A stretch of 64,000 nucleotides of DNA from Chitinophaga pendula (GCF_020386615.1 NZ_CP077769.1:1302001-1366000); one strand, 5' to 3'. Shown: positions 25,282-35,186, numbered from the stretch's first letter. Program-made: numbers and translations. The notes: generated by a model from the letters alone, not told the origin.

Positions 25282-25622
25282 ATAGAAGTATAAAGCAAGT
25301 TGCCCAACCGGTTTTTACCGGTAAGGGCATCTGGCTGGGGGGCTGACCGGTAGGTTGGCCCTTTTTGTTGTATAAGCTATTGATAACCAGTTCATTGAAA
25401 TGCTAAAACATATTAGCATATTGATAATCAGCTGGTTGCATACTTGTTGCATATAGGTTGTATAAGCGTTGTATAGTCATTCTATATGCAACTATATGCT
25501 TTGCTTATACAATGACTATACGAATGCTATAGGAATGATACAGGAATGTTATAGAAAGGGCGTTGTGCGGAGGAGGCTTATTCGTATTTTGTGGAAGCAA
25601 ATCGAAACATAACAAGGTTCAT
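25282..25622. other. Intergenic region with terminator-like and A+T-rich repeat sequences
   Basis: Downstream of the DinB-type gene CCAACC (25304-25309) can pair with GGTTGG (25353-25358), with ACCGGT segments inside and a T-run at 25362-25366; this is a weak terminator candidate. A second part holds two inverted-repeat pairs in interleaved order. TTGTATAAGC (25458-25467) matches GCTTATACAA (25503-25512), and TATAGTCATT (25472-25481) matches AATGACTATA (25511-25520). Variants of GCTATA and GAATG recur further on. There is no credible gene here. Confidence 0.5.
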
Positions 25623-26063
25623 ATGGAAGTTATTACAGCGACGACGGAGCATGCCAAAGCGGTAGCGGTATTATTTGATGCTTACCGCGTATATTATGAC
25701 CAGGCGCCTGATCTGCCGGGTGCGGAGACATTTATCGGGGAGCGGCTGGGCCGGAAGGAGAGTGTGATCTTTGTGGCGATGGAGGAGGGGGAGGTATTGG
25801 GTTTTGTTCAGTTGTACCCCATATTTACGTCGGTGGGGATGGGGAAGGCGTGGTTGCTGAATGACCTGTATGTGTTGCCGGACCGCCGTAGTAGTGGTAT
25901 TGGGAGGGCGTTGCTGACTGCGGCGCGCGGGTTGGCGGAGGATACTGGCGCTAAATGGGTGATGTTGCAGACTTATGTGACGAATACGGGGGCACAGGCT
26001 TTGTATGAGCGGAGCGGGTATGTGAAGGACGAGACCTCTTTTTATTATTATCTATCTGTGTGA
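25623..26063 (+). CDS. GNAT-family N-acetyltransferase
   Basis: This 146-aa single-domain acetyltransferase has the CoA loop LPDRRSSGIGRALLTAARGL (about 79-98), with LLNDLYV as beta-4 and VMLQTYVTNTGAQALYERSGY as the C-terminal part. The ATG at 25623 gives the usual length; upstream in-frame codons look non-coding. It precedes a Nudix gene by 18 bases and may share its transcript. Acceptor unknown. Confidence 0.88.
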   Translation: MEVITATTEHAKAVAVLFDAYRVYYDQAPDLPGAETFIGERLGRKESVIFVAMEEGEVLGFVQLYPIFTSVGMGKAWLLNDLYVLPDRRSSGIGRALLTAARGLAEDTGAKWVMLQTYVTNTGAQALYERSGYVKDETSFYYYLSV

Positions 26064-26081
26064 GCATAAATCAATGACAGG

Positions 26082-26639
26082 ATGAATATGACCGAGAATC
26101 CCTGGCAGATATTGTCGGGGCAAGCTATTTATGACAATAAATGGATCAGTTTGACCGAGCACCAGGTGATCAACCCTGCTGGCGGCAGGGGTATTTACGG
26201 GGTGGTACATTTCAAGCATGTGGCGGTAGGCGTAGTGGTGGTGGATGAGGCACGTAACATTTACCTGGTGGGGCAGTACCGGTTCCCGTTGGAGCAGTAC
26301 AGCTGGGAGATCCCTGCTGGCGGGGCACCGTTGGGGGAGGATACGCTGGATGCCGGTAAGCGGGAGTTGCTGGAAGAGACGGGATTGGTGGCGCAGCGTT
26401 GGGAGCCTATTCTGCAGATGCATTTATCGAATTCTATCAGTGACGAGGTGGCGATCATTTACCTGGCGCGGGAGTTGGAGCAGCATTCGCCGCAGCCGGA
26501 GGATACGGAGCAGCTGGTGATCAAAAAGGTGCCATTTGAGGAGGCTTATCGGCAGGTGCAGGCGGGGATGATCACGGATAGTATGTCGGTAGCGGGGATC
26601 TTGCAGTTGCGGTTGATGCAGTTGGAGGGTCGATGGTAG
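26082..26639 (+). CDS. Nudix hydrolase, ADP-ribose pyrophosphatase-like
   Basis: This 185-aa enzyme has a complete Nudix box (GEDTLDAGKRELLEETG, about residues 84-100) in the G-x5-E-x7-R-E-x2-E-E-x-G pattern. It sits in the layout of ADP-sugar pyrophosphatases, with QYRFPLEQYSWEIPAGG just before the box. Family members hydrolyse ADP-ribose or other nucleoside diphosphate sugars. A second ATG two codons in is also possible. Function within the family is provisional. Confidence 0.88.
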   Translation: MNMTENPWQILSGQAIYDNKWISLTEHQVINPAGGRGIYGVVHFKHVAVGVVVVDEARNIYLVGQYRFPLEQYSWEIPAGGAPLGEDTLDAGKRELLEETGLVAQRWEPILQMHLSNSISDEVAIIYLARELEQHSPQPEDTEQLVIKKVPFEEAYRQVQAGMITDSMSVAGILQLRLMQLEGRW

Positions 26640-26708
26640 TGGAAGGAAGAGTAGGTAGTGAGGAGGCGGTCTTTTGTCGGCATTGAATTATTACCGTTCT
26701 TTGCAGCA

Positions 26709-27515
26709 ATGGAACAACGTAAGTTTAAATCTTTTCAGCGTGGCGGTACCGGCGGGGCAAGGCGTCCGGCTGCACCGAAGCCGAAGGCATCTTCGCTTAT
26801 TATTGGTCGTCAACCGATCCTGGAAGCGCTGAATGCGGGTAAGGCAATAGAGCGAATTTTTATGCTGCGCACGGCCAGCGGGGATATTATCCCACAGATC
26901 CGGCAGGTGGCTATGGAGAAGCAGGTGCCGATCAACCTGGTACCGGTAGAGAAGCTGAATAGTTTATCGAATGCGAATCACCAGGGATGTATTGCGTTGG
27001 TGGGACAGGTAAATTACCTGGATTTGCAGGATGTGATCTCGCATGTAACGGAGCAGGGGCAGGTGCCATTGTTCCTGATATTGGATGGTATTACGGATGT
27101 ACGTAATATAGGTGCGATCGCCCGAAGTGCGGTATGTTGTGGTGCGCAGGCGATCATTATACCGGATAAGGGTATAGCGGCATTGAATGAGGAGGCGATG
27201 AAATCATCTGCCGGTGCGTTGGAGAAGGTGATGGTGTGCCGGGTGAACAGTTTGCTGAAGGCGGTGGATACTTTACACCTGAACGGTATATCGGTATATG
27301 CCAGTGAGATGGAAGCGGGGCAGCAGGTGTATGAATGCAACTGGAAGGAGCCTGCGGCTATCATTATGGGGTCGGAGGACAAGGGGGTATATCCGGCTTT
27401 GCTGAAGGCATCGGATGTACAGTTTGCCATTCCTTTGCAGAACAACTTTGAATCATTTAACGTATCCGTAGCTGCAGGCATCATTCTATATGAGGCGATG
27501 AAGCAAAGGTTATGA
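26709..27515 (+). CDS. rlmB: 23S rRNA guanosine-2'-O-methyltransferase (RlmB/TrmH-like)
   Basis: This 268-aa SpoU-family enzyme methylates a ribose 2'-OH in RNA. The N-terminal substrate-binding domain starts at SLIIGRQPILEALNAG. The knotted SAM-binding domain has motif 1 (DGITDVRNIGAIARSA), motif 2 (IIMGSEDKGVYPALLKASD) and motif 3 (NFESFNVSVAAGIILYE). Length and order fit RlmB, which acts on 23S rRNA G2251; TrmH-type tRNA activity cannot be fully excluded. The ATG at 26709 is preferred over an upstream frame because the protein match begins there. Confidence 0.88.
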   Translation: MEQRKFKSFQRGGTGGARRPAAPKPKASSLIIGRQPILEALNAGKAIERIFMLRTASGDIIPQIRQVAMEKQVPINLVPVEKLNSLSNANHQGCIALVGQVNYLDLQDVISHVTEQGQVPLFLILDGITDVRNIGAIARSAVCCGAQAIIIPDKGIAALNEEAMKSSAGALEKVMVCRVNSLLKAVDTLHLNGISVYASEMEAGQQVYECNWKEPAAIIMGSEDKGVYPALLKASDVQFAIPLQNNFESFNVSVAAGIILYEAMKQRL

Positions 27516-27541
27516 TCAATAGCTGAAACAATAATAATCCC

Positions 27542-28408
27542 ATGGAAACGAAAGCAGCCATCAAACTGGTAGAATGTCCGAGAGATGCGATACAGGGGTG
27601 GTCTACCCCTATAGGTACGGCGGAGAAGACGGCGTATCTGAATGCGTTATTGCGGGTAGGATTTGATACATTGGATTTTGGCAGTTTTGTCTCGCCGAAG
27701 GCGATTCCTCAGATGGCGGATACGGCGAAGCTGATTCCGGACCTGGAGCTGGACGGTGTGGATACGAAGTTGCTGGCTATAGTAGCGAATCTACGGGGAG
27801 CGGAGGAAGCGCTTGTTTTTGACGAGATCAGTTACCTGGGTTTCCCGTTTTCGGTATCGGAGACGTTCCAGTTGCGTAATACGAACAAAACGATTGCGGA
27901 GTCGCTGGAGCAGGTGGATAGTATGCAGGAGTTGTGTATTAAGAACCGGCGGCAGCTGGTGGTATATATTTCCATGGGGTTTGGTAATCCTTACGAGGAC
28001 CCTTACAGTCCGGATATTGTGATGCAGTGGGTGGATAAGCTGGCGGGGATGGATATTCCGGTGATTTCGCTGGCGGATACGGTAGGGGTGGCGGAGCCTG
28101 GTATTATATCGGCATTGTTTTCTGCGTTGGTACCTGCTTATCCGCAGGTGAGTTTTGGGGCGCATTTTCATTCGGCGCCGCATAACTGGGAGGAGAAGAT
28201 TGCTGCGGCTTATGCGCATGGATGTCGCCGGTTTGACAGTGCGATGAAGGGGATAGGTGGGTGTCCGATGGCAAAGGATGAGCTGGTAGGTAATATTGCT
28301 ACGGAGCATTTACTTGATTTCTGCCGGCAGCGTGGTGAGTTGCCGGTGTTGGATGAGGCGGCATTGCTGGAAGCGCAGCGGATCGCCGATCGTCTTTTTG
28401 CACATTGA
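27542..28408 (+). CDS. Hydroxymethylglutaryl-CoA lyase-like enzyme
   Basis: This 288-aa TIM-barrel protein of the HMGL family cleaves HMG-CoA to acetyl-CoA and acetoacetate in characterised members, a step of leucine breakdown. VECPRDAIQGW opens the barrel with the catalytic Arg/Asp pair. DFGSFVSPKAIPQMAD, VISLADTVGVAEPG and FGAHFHSAP (metal-binding His-x-His) follow. The C-terminal GGCPMAKDELVGNIATE contains the active-site Cys loop of HMG-CoA lyase. It lies 26 bases after the methyltransferase gene. Homologous enzymes with other acyl-CoA substrates exist. Confidence 0.87.
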   Translation: METKAAIKLVECPRDAIQGWSTPIGTAEKTAYLNALLRVGFDTLDFGSFVSPKAIPQMADTAKLIPDLELDGVDTKLLAIVANLRGAEEALVFDEISYLGFPFSVSETFQLRNTNKTIAESLEQVDSMQELCIKNRRQLVVYISMGFGNPYEDPYSPDIVMQWVDKLAGMDIPVISLADTVGVAEPGIISALFSALVPAYPQVSFGAHFHSAPHNWEEKIAAAYAHGCRRFDSAMKGIGGCPMAKDELVGNIATEHLLDFCRQRGELPVLDEAALLEAQRIADRLFAH

Positions 28409-28439
28409 GTGTGTGTATTTTCTATTTCTATTTAAGGAT

Positions 28440-29420
28440 ATGCAGTTTCGTTTGACCTTTCCTGTTACGCCGCCGGATGCGGCTATACGTTATGAAGACC
28501 CTTTGTTGCTGATGGGCTCCTGCTTTACGGAGGAGATAGGCCGCTTGTTGCAGGCGCATCAGTTTAATACCCAGCTTAATCCTCACGGTATTTTATATAA
28601 CCCGGTCAGTATTACCCAGGCGTTGCATGCTTACCTGGATGGTAAGGTGTATACGGAGGCTGACCTGTTTGAGCAGGACGGTCTGTGGCATAGCTGGGAT
28701 CATCACAGCCGTTTTTCTTCGCCGGACGCTGCGCAGGCGCTGGCTTCGATCAATGCGGCACAGGCGGCCGCCTGCGAGCGTATAGACCAGCTGGAGTGGG
28801 TGGTGATCACGCTGGGGTCGGCATTTGCCTATCAGCTGCGGGATAATGGTAAGTTGGTCGGCAACTGTCATAAGGTGCCTGCCGGTGCTTTTTACAAGAA
28901 GCTGCTGACGCCGGACGAGGTGATCTCTGCGTTGGATAATGCGATACACCGGTTGTGGTTCCGCAACAGGCGGGTGAAGATACTTTTTACCATTAGTCCG
29001 GTGCGTTATGTGCGGGATGGGGTGGTAGAGAACAATATGAGTAAGGCGGTGCTGATACAGGCGGTGCATCATATGGTGAATAAGTTCGATCATTTATATT
29101 ATTTCCCGGCATACGAGCTGGTACTGGATGATCTGCGGGACTATCGGTTTTTTAAGGACGACCTGGTACATCCGAATGATACGGCTATCCAGTATGTATG
29201 GGAGCAGTTCACGCGTCATTTCCTTACACCGGAGAGCCAGGAGTTGCTGGGGCGTATTGCGGAGATCAACCGGGCGAGGCAGCACCGTCCTTTCCATGCG
29301 GAGAGTGCGGCGCACCGTAAGTTCCTGCAACGATATGCTGTGACGGCCAAGGCATTGCAGCAGCAGTATCCCTATCTGTCTTTAGCGGAAGACATCCGAT
29401 ATTTTGAGCAAGGCAGCTGA
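28440..29420 (+). CDS. GSCFA-domain protein (SGNH/GDSL-like)
   Basis: This 326-aa protein has the GSCFA family motif GSCFTEEIG (about residues 26-34) near its N-terminus, which is common in Bacteroidota and related to SGNH hydrolases. Further conserved pieces are LGSAFAY, FTISPVRYVRDGV (block III-like) and YYFPAYELVLDDLRDYRFFKDDLVHPN, whose last Asp-x-x-His is the expected catalytic pair. No signal peptide is visible. The start at 28440 gives the family start; a longer frame overlaps the upstream lyase gene. Biological role unknown. Confidence 0.85.
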   Translation: MQFRLTFPVTPPDAAIRYEDPLLLMGSCFTEEIGRLLQAHQFNTQLNPHGILYNPVSITQALHAYLDGKVYTEADLFEQDGLWHSWDHHSRFSSPDAAQALASINAAQAAACERIDQLEWVVITLGSAFAYQLRDNGKLVGNCHKVPAGAFYKKLLTPDEVISALDNAIHRLWFRNRRVKILFTISPVRYVRDGVVENNMSKAVLIQAVHHMVNKFDHLYYFPAYELVLDDLRDYRFFKDDLVHPNDTAIQYVWEQFTRHFLTPESQELLGRIAEINRARQHRPFHAESAAHRKFLQRYAVTAKALQQQYPYLSLAEDIRYFEQGS

Positions 29421-29426
29421 GATCCT

Positions 29427-30916
29427 TCAGACGGCCTGTTTTTCCTCTTTTATATATAGCATACCGATCGCGAAGCAAAGTACGGCGATGGCGATGGGGT
29501 AGATAAGTCCTGCGAGGTGGTTGCCGGTGCGGGTAACCAGTATGGTGGATATGGTGGGCAGTAGTCCGCCGAATACGCCATTGCCTATATGATAGGGCAG
29601 GGACATGGAGGTATACCGGATACGAGTGGGGAATAGTTCTACCAGGAATGCGGCGATGGGGCCGTATACCATGGTGACAAAGATGACCTGTATGAATACC
29701 AGTGCGATGAGCCAGGCGATGTGGGAGTTGCTGAGGAGTATTTCCTTTTTGAGATCTTCTTTGGCGGAGGGGTCTTCGTGTTTGATGACTTGTTCTCTGA
29801 GGAGGGTGCCATCGTCGTAGGTGTGTATGCGGGTGGTTTTGGTGATGGTTTTGCCTTCTTTGTCGCGGGACAGTTGGTTTTCGATGCGGAACTGTTGTTT
29901 GAGTTCCTGTTTGCGATCGAGTTGTACGGTGGCATCCATGGCCTGGTAGATGGGGTAGTAGGCGAGGGCGGCGATGAGCATGCCGGTCATGAGTATTTTT
30001 TTGCGGCCTATTTTATCGGACAGTTTGCCGAACAGGATGAAGAAGGGGGTAGCGAGTACGAGTGCGACGGCGATGATGATATTTGACTGAACGAATTCGA
30101 GTTGCATGGTTTTCTGGAGGAAGGAGAGGGCATAGAACTGGCCGGTGTACCATACTACGCCCTGGCCCATGGCGGCGCCGAAGAGGGCGATGAGTACGAG
30201 GCGGAGGTTTTCTTTTTTGCCGAAGCTTTCTTTGATAGGGTTTTTAGATGTTTGTCCGCTGGCTTTGAGTTGGGTAAAGAGGGGGATTCGTGCAGGCGGG
30301 TACGTATGTAGTAGGACATGATGACGAGGATGACGGAAATCCAGAAGGGGACGCGCCAGCCCCAGCTATCGAATGTTTCTGGGGACATGACGGTGCGGGT
30401 GGTGAGTATGACGCCGAGGGAGACGAACAGGCCTAGTGTGGCGGTGGTTTGGATGAAGCTGGTGTAGTATCCCCGTTGATGGGCGGGGGCATGTTCGGCA
30501 ACGTAGGTGGCGGCGCCGCCGTATTCGCCGCCCAGGGCGAGGCCTTGCAGGAGGCGGAGGGCGAGTACGAGGATGGGAGCCAGGATGCCGATGGATTTAT
30601 AGGAGGGGACGAGGCCGATGGCAAAGGTGGCTCCACCCATGAGGAGGAGGGTGAGGAGGAAGGTATATTTACGGCCGGTCATGTCGCCCAGTCTGCCGAA
30701 GACGATGGCGCCGAACGGGCGGACGATAAAACCTACCGCAAAGGTGGCGAGGGTGGCGATGTATGCCAGCTCGGGATTGCTGGGAGGGAAGAATTTTTCT
30801 GATATAATGGCGGAGAGGCTGCCAAAAATATAGAAGTCATACCATTCGATGAGGGTGCCTGCGGAGGAGGCGAGGATCACCTGCCAGATATTTTTTACGG
30901 CGTTACTACTATTCAT
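29427..30916 (-). pseudogene. MFS metabolite:proton symporter, frameshifted
   Basis: Two overlapping minus-strand frames together make one MHS-type transporter (ProP/KgtP/ShiA relatives). The upstream frame (30916-30155) has GTLIEWYDFYIFG, RPFGAIVFGRLGDMTGR and LQGLALGGEYGG. The downstream frame (open past 30170 to 29427) supplies the remaining helices. The match leaves the first frame at a run of five G (30281-30285, C on the coding strand). One extra base there restores ESPLFTQLK and a 496-aa protein. It is therefore a single-base loss in a homopolymer: real inactivation, a slippage switch or a sequencing error. A long charged segment between helices 6 and 7 region is also present. Confidence 0.85.
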
Positions 30917-31134
30917 AGGGAGTATTATGAGATGTGGGACAAAAGCTATAAAAAAAAGTTGGTTATTTATCTATCCGTAGGGGTATATCTGTTAAAAAGC
31001 GTCCTATTTCATGGGGCAGTGAATCCGATGAAATCCTTTATCTTTAATAGATAGTGGAATAGTGGTGGACCTTTGTTTACCGGAGTATAATATCCCGCTG
31101 TGCAAATATGCCAGCAAGTTTAAGGACAGTAACT

Positions 31135-33378
31135 ATGCGAATAGGAAAGGGAGTAATCTGTTTGTTGATCGGCATTTTCAGTTTTCATCATCTGTTGATG
31201 GCGCAGCAGGACCGTCGTCCGAAGGTAGGTCTTACGCTAAGTGGCGGAGGGGCGAAGGGATTGTCGCATATAGGTATCTTACAGGCGATCGACAGTGCGG
31301 GGTTGAAGATCGATTATGTGACAGGGACGAGTATGGGGAGTATTGTGGGGGCGTTGTATGCGATCGGGTATTCGGGGAAGGATATAGAGCGGGAGGCGAG
31401 GCGATTGGACTGGAACAGTTTGTTTTCCAATCAGCCAGCGTTGACGGACATATCCTATGAAGAAAAGAGTGAGTATAACAGTTATATTATAGAGATCCCA
31501 TTTGAGTATGGCAAACCCAAGCTGACTTCGGGGGTTATATCTGGGGAGCGGTTGTGGCTGGAGCTGGCCAGGCTGGCATGGCCGGTACGGGATGTAAAAG
31601 ATTTTTCCAAATTCAATATTCCTTTTAAATGTATTGCGACGGATGTGGCGACAGGGGATGTTGTGACGTTGGATAAGGGGGAGATCGTGGCTAGTATGCG
31701 GGCCAGTATGGCGATACCGTCGGTATTTACGGCGGTCAAGATAGGAGAAAAGAAGCTGGTAGACGGTGGGGTGGTGCGTAATTTTCCGGTGGTGACGGCG
31801 AAGGAGATGGGAGCGGATATTGTGATCGGTTCGAATGTGAGTGGTGGGCTTCGTAAGGCGGACCAGCTGGTGACGCCGTTAGATATATTGTATCAGCTGG
31901 GATTTTACAAAGATGCGGTAGACTTCAAGGATGCGCGTAAGGCGACTGATATCTATATTGCGCATGATGACCTGGAGCGGTTTTCTGCTGCCAGTTTTGG
32001 CAGTGTGGATTCTTTGCTGGAGCTGGGTAAGAAGAAAGGGCGGGAGATGTACCCGGTATTCAAACACCTGGCGGATTCGCTGAAGGCGTTGTATACCTCG
32101 TCGGAGCCGGTACCACGTAAGGTACCTTTTACGCCGGATGTGGAGATATCTTCCATTCATGTTTCGGGGCTGGTGCATTCTGACGAGCGGTTCTTCCGGG
32201 GCAGGTTACGGTTGCAGGCGGGGGGATGTTACAGCTCGGGGCAGATACAGGAAGGTATTCTGAATGTATATGGTACGCGATTTTACAACCTGATCACTTA
32301 TGAGCTGGTGCCGGAGGGAGATGGTAAGAGTCGTATGGATATTACGGTGATAGAGAATCCGCTCAGTTATGTGAAGATAGCGTTGAACTATAACACTTTC
32401 ACCAATGCGAGTGCGATCATCAATATTACGCAGCGGAACTTTATCGTACCGAATTCGCGGTCGTTTGTCACGATTGCTATCAGTGAGAACCCGCGGTTGC
32501 GTGCGCAGTATTTCAAGTACCTGGGACGGAAGCGGAACTTTGGCTTTGGTATCGGTGCTTATTATGAAAATAACGGGCAGGCGATCTATGACAGTGTGTT
32601 TCAGGCCAGGGAGCAATACCGGACCAAGTACCTGAATGTGGACATGCATATGCAGTTTACTTTTAACAGTACGATGGCGATGGGATTGGGTTCGCGCTGG
32701 GAGTATATCAATCTGAAGCCGCGATTGTCGCCGGATAAGGAATTGAACGGGAACATTACGCAGTTCAACTCTTATGTGTTTTATGGGGTGAATTCGCTGG
32801 ATCGTAAGGTCTATCCTCGTCATGGTATGGACCTGGATTTTGAGGCGGGATGGGTATACCAGCAGCATCCTTCTTTCCGGTTTAAGGAGGAGGGGGTGTC
32901 TGTGCCTGCGGAGGAGCGGGGTTTTAAGTTCAATGAGTACCAGCGGGCGTTGCTGCGATTGCAGTATCATATCCCGATGGGGCGGAGGGGGGCTTTTCAG
33001 TTGCAGGGGGGCGGTGGTGTCAATTTCAACTATAACCAGCAATACACCAATGATTTCCTGTTGGGAGGTATACGTAGGGTGGCCCGTAATCAGCTACCGC
33101 TGATCGGTATATACGAGGGGGAGGTGATCACATCGAGTGCGGCGACTATCCAATTGAGTTACCAGTATGAGGTGTTGAAGAATATTTTCGCGATACCCCG
33201 TGCCGGTGCGGCATTGTATGACTTTACTGGCAGTGTGCGATCTGCATACAATTACCTGAGTGGTTATGGAATGACGGTGGGGTTCTCCAGTCGTTTGGGC
33301 CCGATCGAGGCTACGATGATGTATAGTGATCAGACGGGGCGCTTGAAGGGCCAGGTGAACATTGGCTTTAATTTTTAG
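31135..33378 (+). CDS. Patatin-like phospholipase with C-terminal outer-membrane barrel
   Basis: This 747-aa protein has an N-terminal signal peptide (about 1-24), then a patatin domain. It has the oxyanion loop SGGGAKG, nucleophile GTSMGS (S66) and catalytic Asp in VDGGV (D210). After residue about 345 a POTRA-like segment (ISSIHVSGL) leads to an Omp85/BamA-type beta-barrel ending in GQVNIGFNF with terminal Phe, as in PlpD-type autotransporters. It likely sits in the outer membrane with the lipase facing out or released. An upstream in-frame ATG at 31108 is less likely because the signal peptide begins at 31135. The last codon overlaps the convergent miaE gene by 4 bases. Confidence 0.9.
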   Translation: MRIGKGVICLLIGIFSFHHLLMAQQDRRPKVGLTLSGGGAKGLSHIGILQAIDSAGLKIDYVTGTSMGSIVGALYAIGYSGKDIEREARRLDWNSLFSNQPALTDISYEEKSEYNSYIIEIPFEYGKPKLTSGVISGERLWLELARLAWPVRDVKDFSKFNIPFKCIATDVATGDVVTLDKGEIVASMRASMAIPSVFTAVKIGEKKLVDGGVVRNFPVVTAKEMGADIVIGSNVSGGLRKADQLVTPLDILYQLGFYKDAVDFKDARKATDIYIAHDDLERFSAASFGSVDSLLELGKKKGREMYPVFKHLADSLKALYTSSEPVPRKVPFTPDVEISSIHVSGLVHSDERFFRGRLRLQAGGCYSSGQIQEGILNVYGTRFYNLITYELVPEGDGKSRMDITVIENPLSYVKIALNYNTFTNASAIINITQRNFIVPNSRSFVTIAISENPRLRAQYFKYLGRKRNFGFGIGAYYENNGQAIYDSVFQAREQYRTKYLNVDMHMQFTFNSTMAMGLGSRWEYINLKPRLSPDKELNGNITQFNSYVFYGVNSLDRKVYPRHGMDLDFEAGWVYQQHPSFRFKEEGVSVPAEERGFKFNEYQRALLRLQYHIPMGRRGAFQLQGGGGVNFNYNQQYTNDFLLGGIRRVARNQLPLIGIYEGEVITSSAATIQLSYQYEVLKNIFAIPRAGAALYDFTGSVRSAYNYLSGYGMTVGFSSRLGPIEATMMYSDQTGRLKGQVNIGFNF

Positions 33379-33971
33379 TGCATCCTGTCGCCTCTTACTT
33401 CCATTTGTTTGAGTATATCGGCTTCTATTTTGAGCCATTCCTGCCAGCGTTCGCGCACCTGGTCTTCGGGGAGGTATTCGTTGGCGAGGTCGATGAATAG
33501 GCGGTAGTGGCCGGCTTCTGATATCATGAATTTGCGATAGAATTCCTGCAGATATGGATCTTCGAGGCCTTCGCTGAGGAGGCGGAAGCGTTCGCAGCTA
33601 CGTGCTTCTATGAGGGCGAAGATGAGCAGTTTGTCCAGGAGCTGTTCTTTATCGGGGTCACCACCTTTGCGTTGGCGTAGCATCAGTTCGTTGACGTACA
33701 GGTCTTTTCTTTGTTTGCCTAATTTCATTCCTCTCTTTTTCATTTCGGCCAGTACTTGCCGGAAATGTCCCCATTCTTCTGTAACGATAGGTGCGAGTTC
33801 TGCTACGAGTCTTTCTTTTTCCGGATACCGTTGTATCAGGGAGATGCAGGAGGTAGCGGCTTTTTGTTCGCAGAAGGCGTGATCGGTCAGGATATCTTCG
33901 AGGGATATGGCTGCCAGGTTGACCCAGCGTGGATCGGAAGGAAGTTTAAGACCGAGGATGGATACTTTCAT
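33375..33971 (-). CDS. miaE: tRNA-(ms2)io6A hydroxylase MiaE
   Basis: This 198-aa ferritin-like diiron enzyme hydroxylates the isopentenyl group of modified A37 in tRNA. Metal-binding helices are visible: DHAFCEQKAATSC (E-x-K-A), EEWGHFRQVLAEM (E-x-x-H), EARSCERF and SEAGHYRLF (E-x-x-H). Length matches MiaE. It is convergent with the patatin gene and overlaps its stop by 4 bases. It is divergent from the bioF-like gene, with 61 bases between, which must hold both promoters. Confidence 0.92.
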   Translation of the reverse strand: MKVSILGLKLPSDPRWVNLAAISLEDILTDHAFCEQKAATSCISLIQRYPEKERLVAELAPIVTEEWGHFRQVLAEMKKRGMKLGKQRKDLYVNELMLRQRKGGDPDKEQLLDKLLIFALIEARSCERFRLLSEGLEDPYLQEFYRKFMISEAGHYRLFIDLANEYLPEDQVRERWQEWLKIEADILKQMEVRGDRMH

Positions 33972-34032
33972 TCAGCTATGATCTAAGATGTACGATGGTA
34001 CAAATTTATGCAGAAGATAGTAGCTTTGGCAA

Positions 34033-35151
34033 ATGCAATCAGCAAATTTTCTACAGTTGAGACTGGATGGCCGTCGTGAGCAGGAGGCTTTCCGTACGTT
34101 GCGTCTGCCGGTGGTGGGTATGGTGGACTTTTGTTCTAATGATTACCTGGGTATGGCGCGTAGTGCGGCGATGCAGGAGGCGGTGCACGGTTTGTTGCAG
34201 GAGCGTCCGCATCTGCAGGGGAGTACGGGGTCGCGGTTACTGGCGGGCAACTATGGCTGGATAGAGGAGGCGGAGGTGATGCTGGCGGCTTTTCATGCCG
34301 CGCCTGCGGGGTTACTGTATAATTCGGGGTATGATGCCAACCTGGGATTATTTTCTGCGGTGCCGCAGAAAGGGGATACTATTTTGTATGACCAGCTGAT
34401 ACACGCTTCGATACGGGATGGTATGCGGTTGTCGTATGCGCAATCTTTTTCTTTTCAGCATAATGACCCTGCTGATCTGCGTAAGAAGCTGGGGCGTGCT
34501 ACTGGTCATGTATTTGTGGCGGTGGAATCTGTTTATTCTATGGATGGGGATAAGGCGCCATTGGCAGAGATAGCGGCGGTGTGCGGGGAGATGGGTGCTC
34601 ATCTGATTGTGGATGAGGCGCATGCAACAGGTATCTGCGGGGTGCGGGGAGAAGGGCTGGTACAGCAACTGGGATTGCAGGAGCAATGTTTTGCGCGGGT
34701 GTATACTTTTGGCAAGGCCGTGGGATGTCACGGTGCGGTAGTGTTGGGGAGTGCGACATTGCGGGATTACCTGATCAATTTTTCCAGGTCCTTTATTTAT
34801 ACGACGGCGTTGCCGCCAGTGGCGATAGCGGCTATTATGGCCAGCTATAGTTTGTTTCCATATATGCAGGAAGCGAGGGAGCGGTTGGATCAGCTGATAG
34901 TGCAGTTCAAGACAGGTACGGCGGCGTTGCAGACGTTGAATACGGATACGCCTATACAGATTGTGTTGAGTCCTGGCAACAGTCATACCCGTCAGTTGGC
35001 GGCGCGATTGCAGGCGGCGGGACTGGATGTGAGAGCTATCTTGCATCCGACGGTGCCTAAGGGGCAGGAGCGTTTGCGTATTGTATTGCATAGTTATAAT
35101 ACGGAGGCGGAGTTGTCCCAGTTGATCGGGCAATTACAGGCAAGTGTTTAA
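34033..35151 (+). CDS. bioF: 8-amino-7-oxononanoate synthase-like acyltransferase (BioF family)
   Basis: This 372-aa alpha-oxoamine synthase joins an acyl-CoA to an amino acid with PLP. The PLP lysine is in YTFGKAVGCHGA (K228). VDEAHATGICG, CSNDYLGMA and STGSRLLAGN are family marks. BioF, glycine C-acetyltransferase and related enzymes are hard to separate; the shorter N-terminus and FSRSFIYTTALPP favour BioF. No other biotin gene is adjacent, so the function is moderately supported. It is followed by a palindromic site and the penicillin acylase gene. Confidence 0.83.
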   Translation: MQSANFLQLRLDGRREQEAFRTLRLPVVGMVDFCSNDYLGMARSAAMQEAVHGLLQERPHLQGSTGSRLLAGNYGWIEEAEVMLAAFHAAPAGLLYNSGYDANLGLFSAVPQKGDTILYDQLIHASIRDGMRLSYAQSFSFQHNDPADLRKKLGRATGHVFVAVESVYSMDGDKAPLAEIAAVCGEMGAHLIVDEAHATGICGVRGEGLVQQLGLQEQCFARVYTFGKAVGCHGAVVLGSATLRDYLINFSRSFIYTTALPPVAIAAIMASYSLFPYMQEARERLDQLIVQFKTGTAALQTLNTDTPIQIVLSPGNSHTRQLAARLQAAGLDVRAILHPTVPKGQERLRIVLHSYNTEAELSQLIGQLQASV

Positions 35152-35186
35152 CGGGTAGTGCTCGCCGGTCAGCTATTTTAGTTATA

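Noticed and set aside
25380..25560. A+T-rich repeats considered as a CRISPR array
   Set aside because: The repeated words are short, unequal and lack a constant repeat-spacer period.
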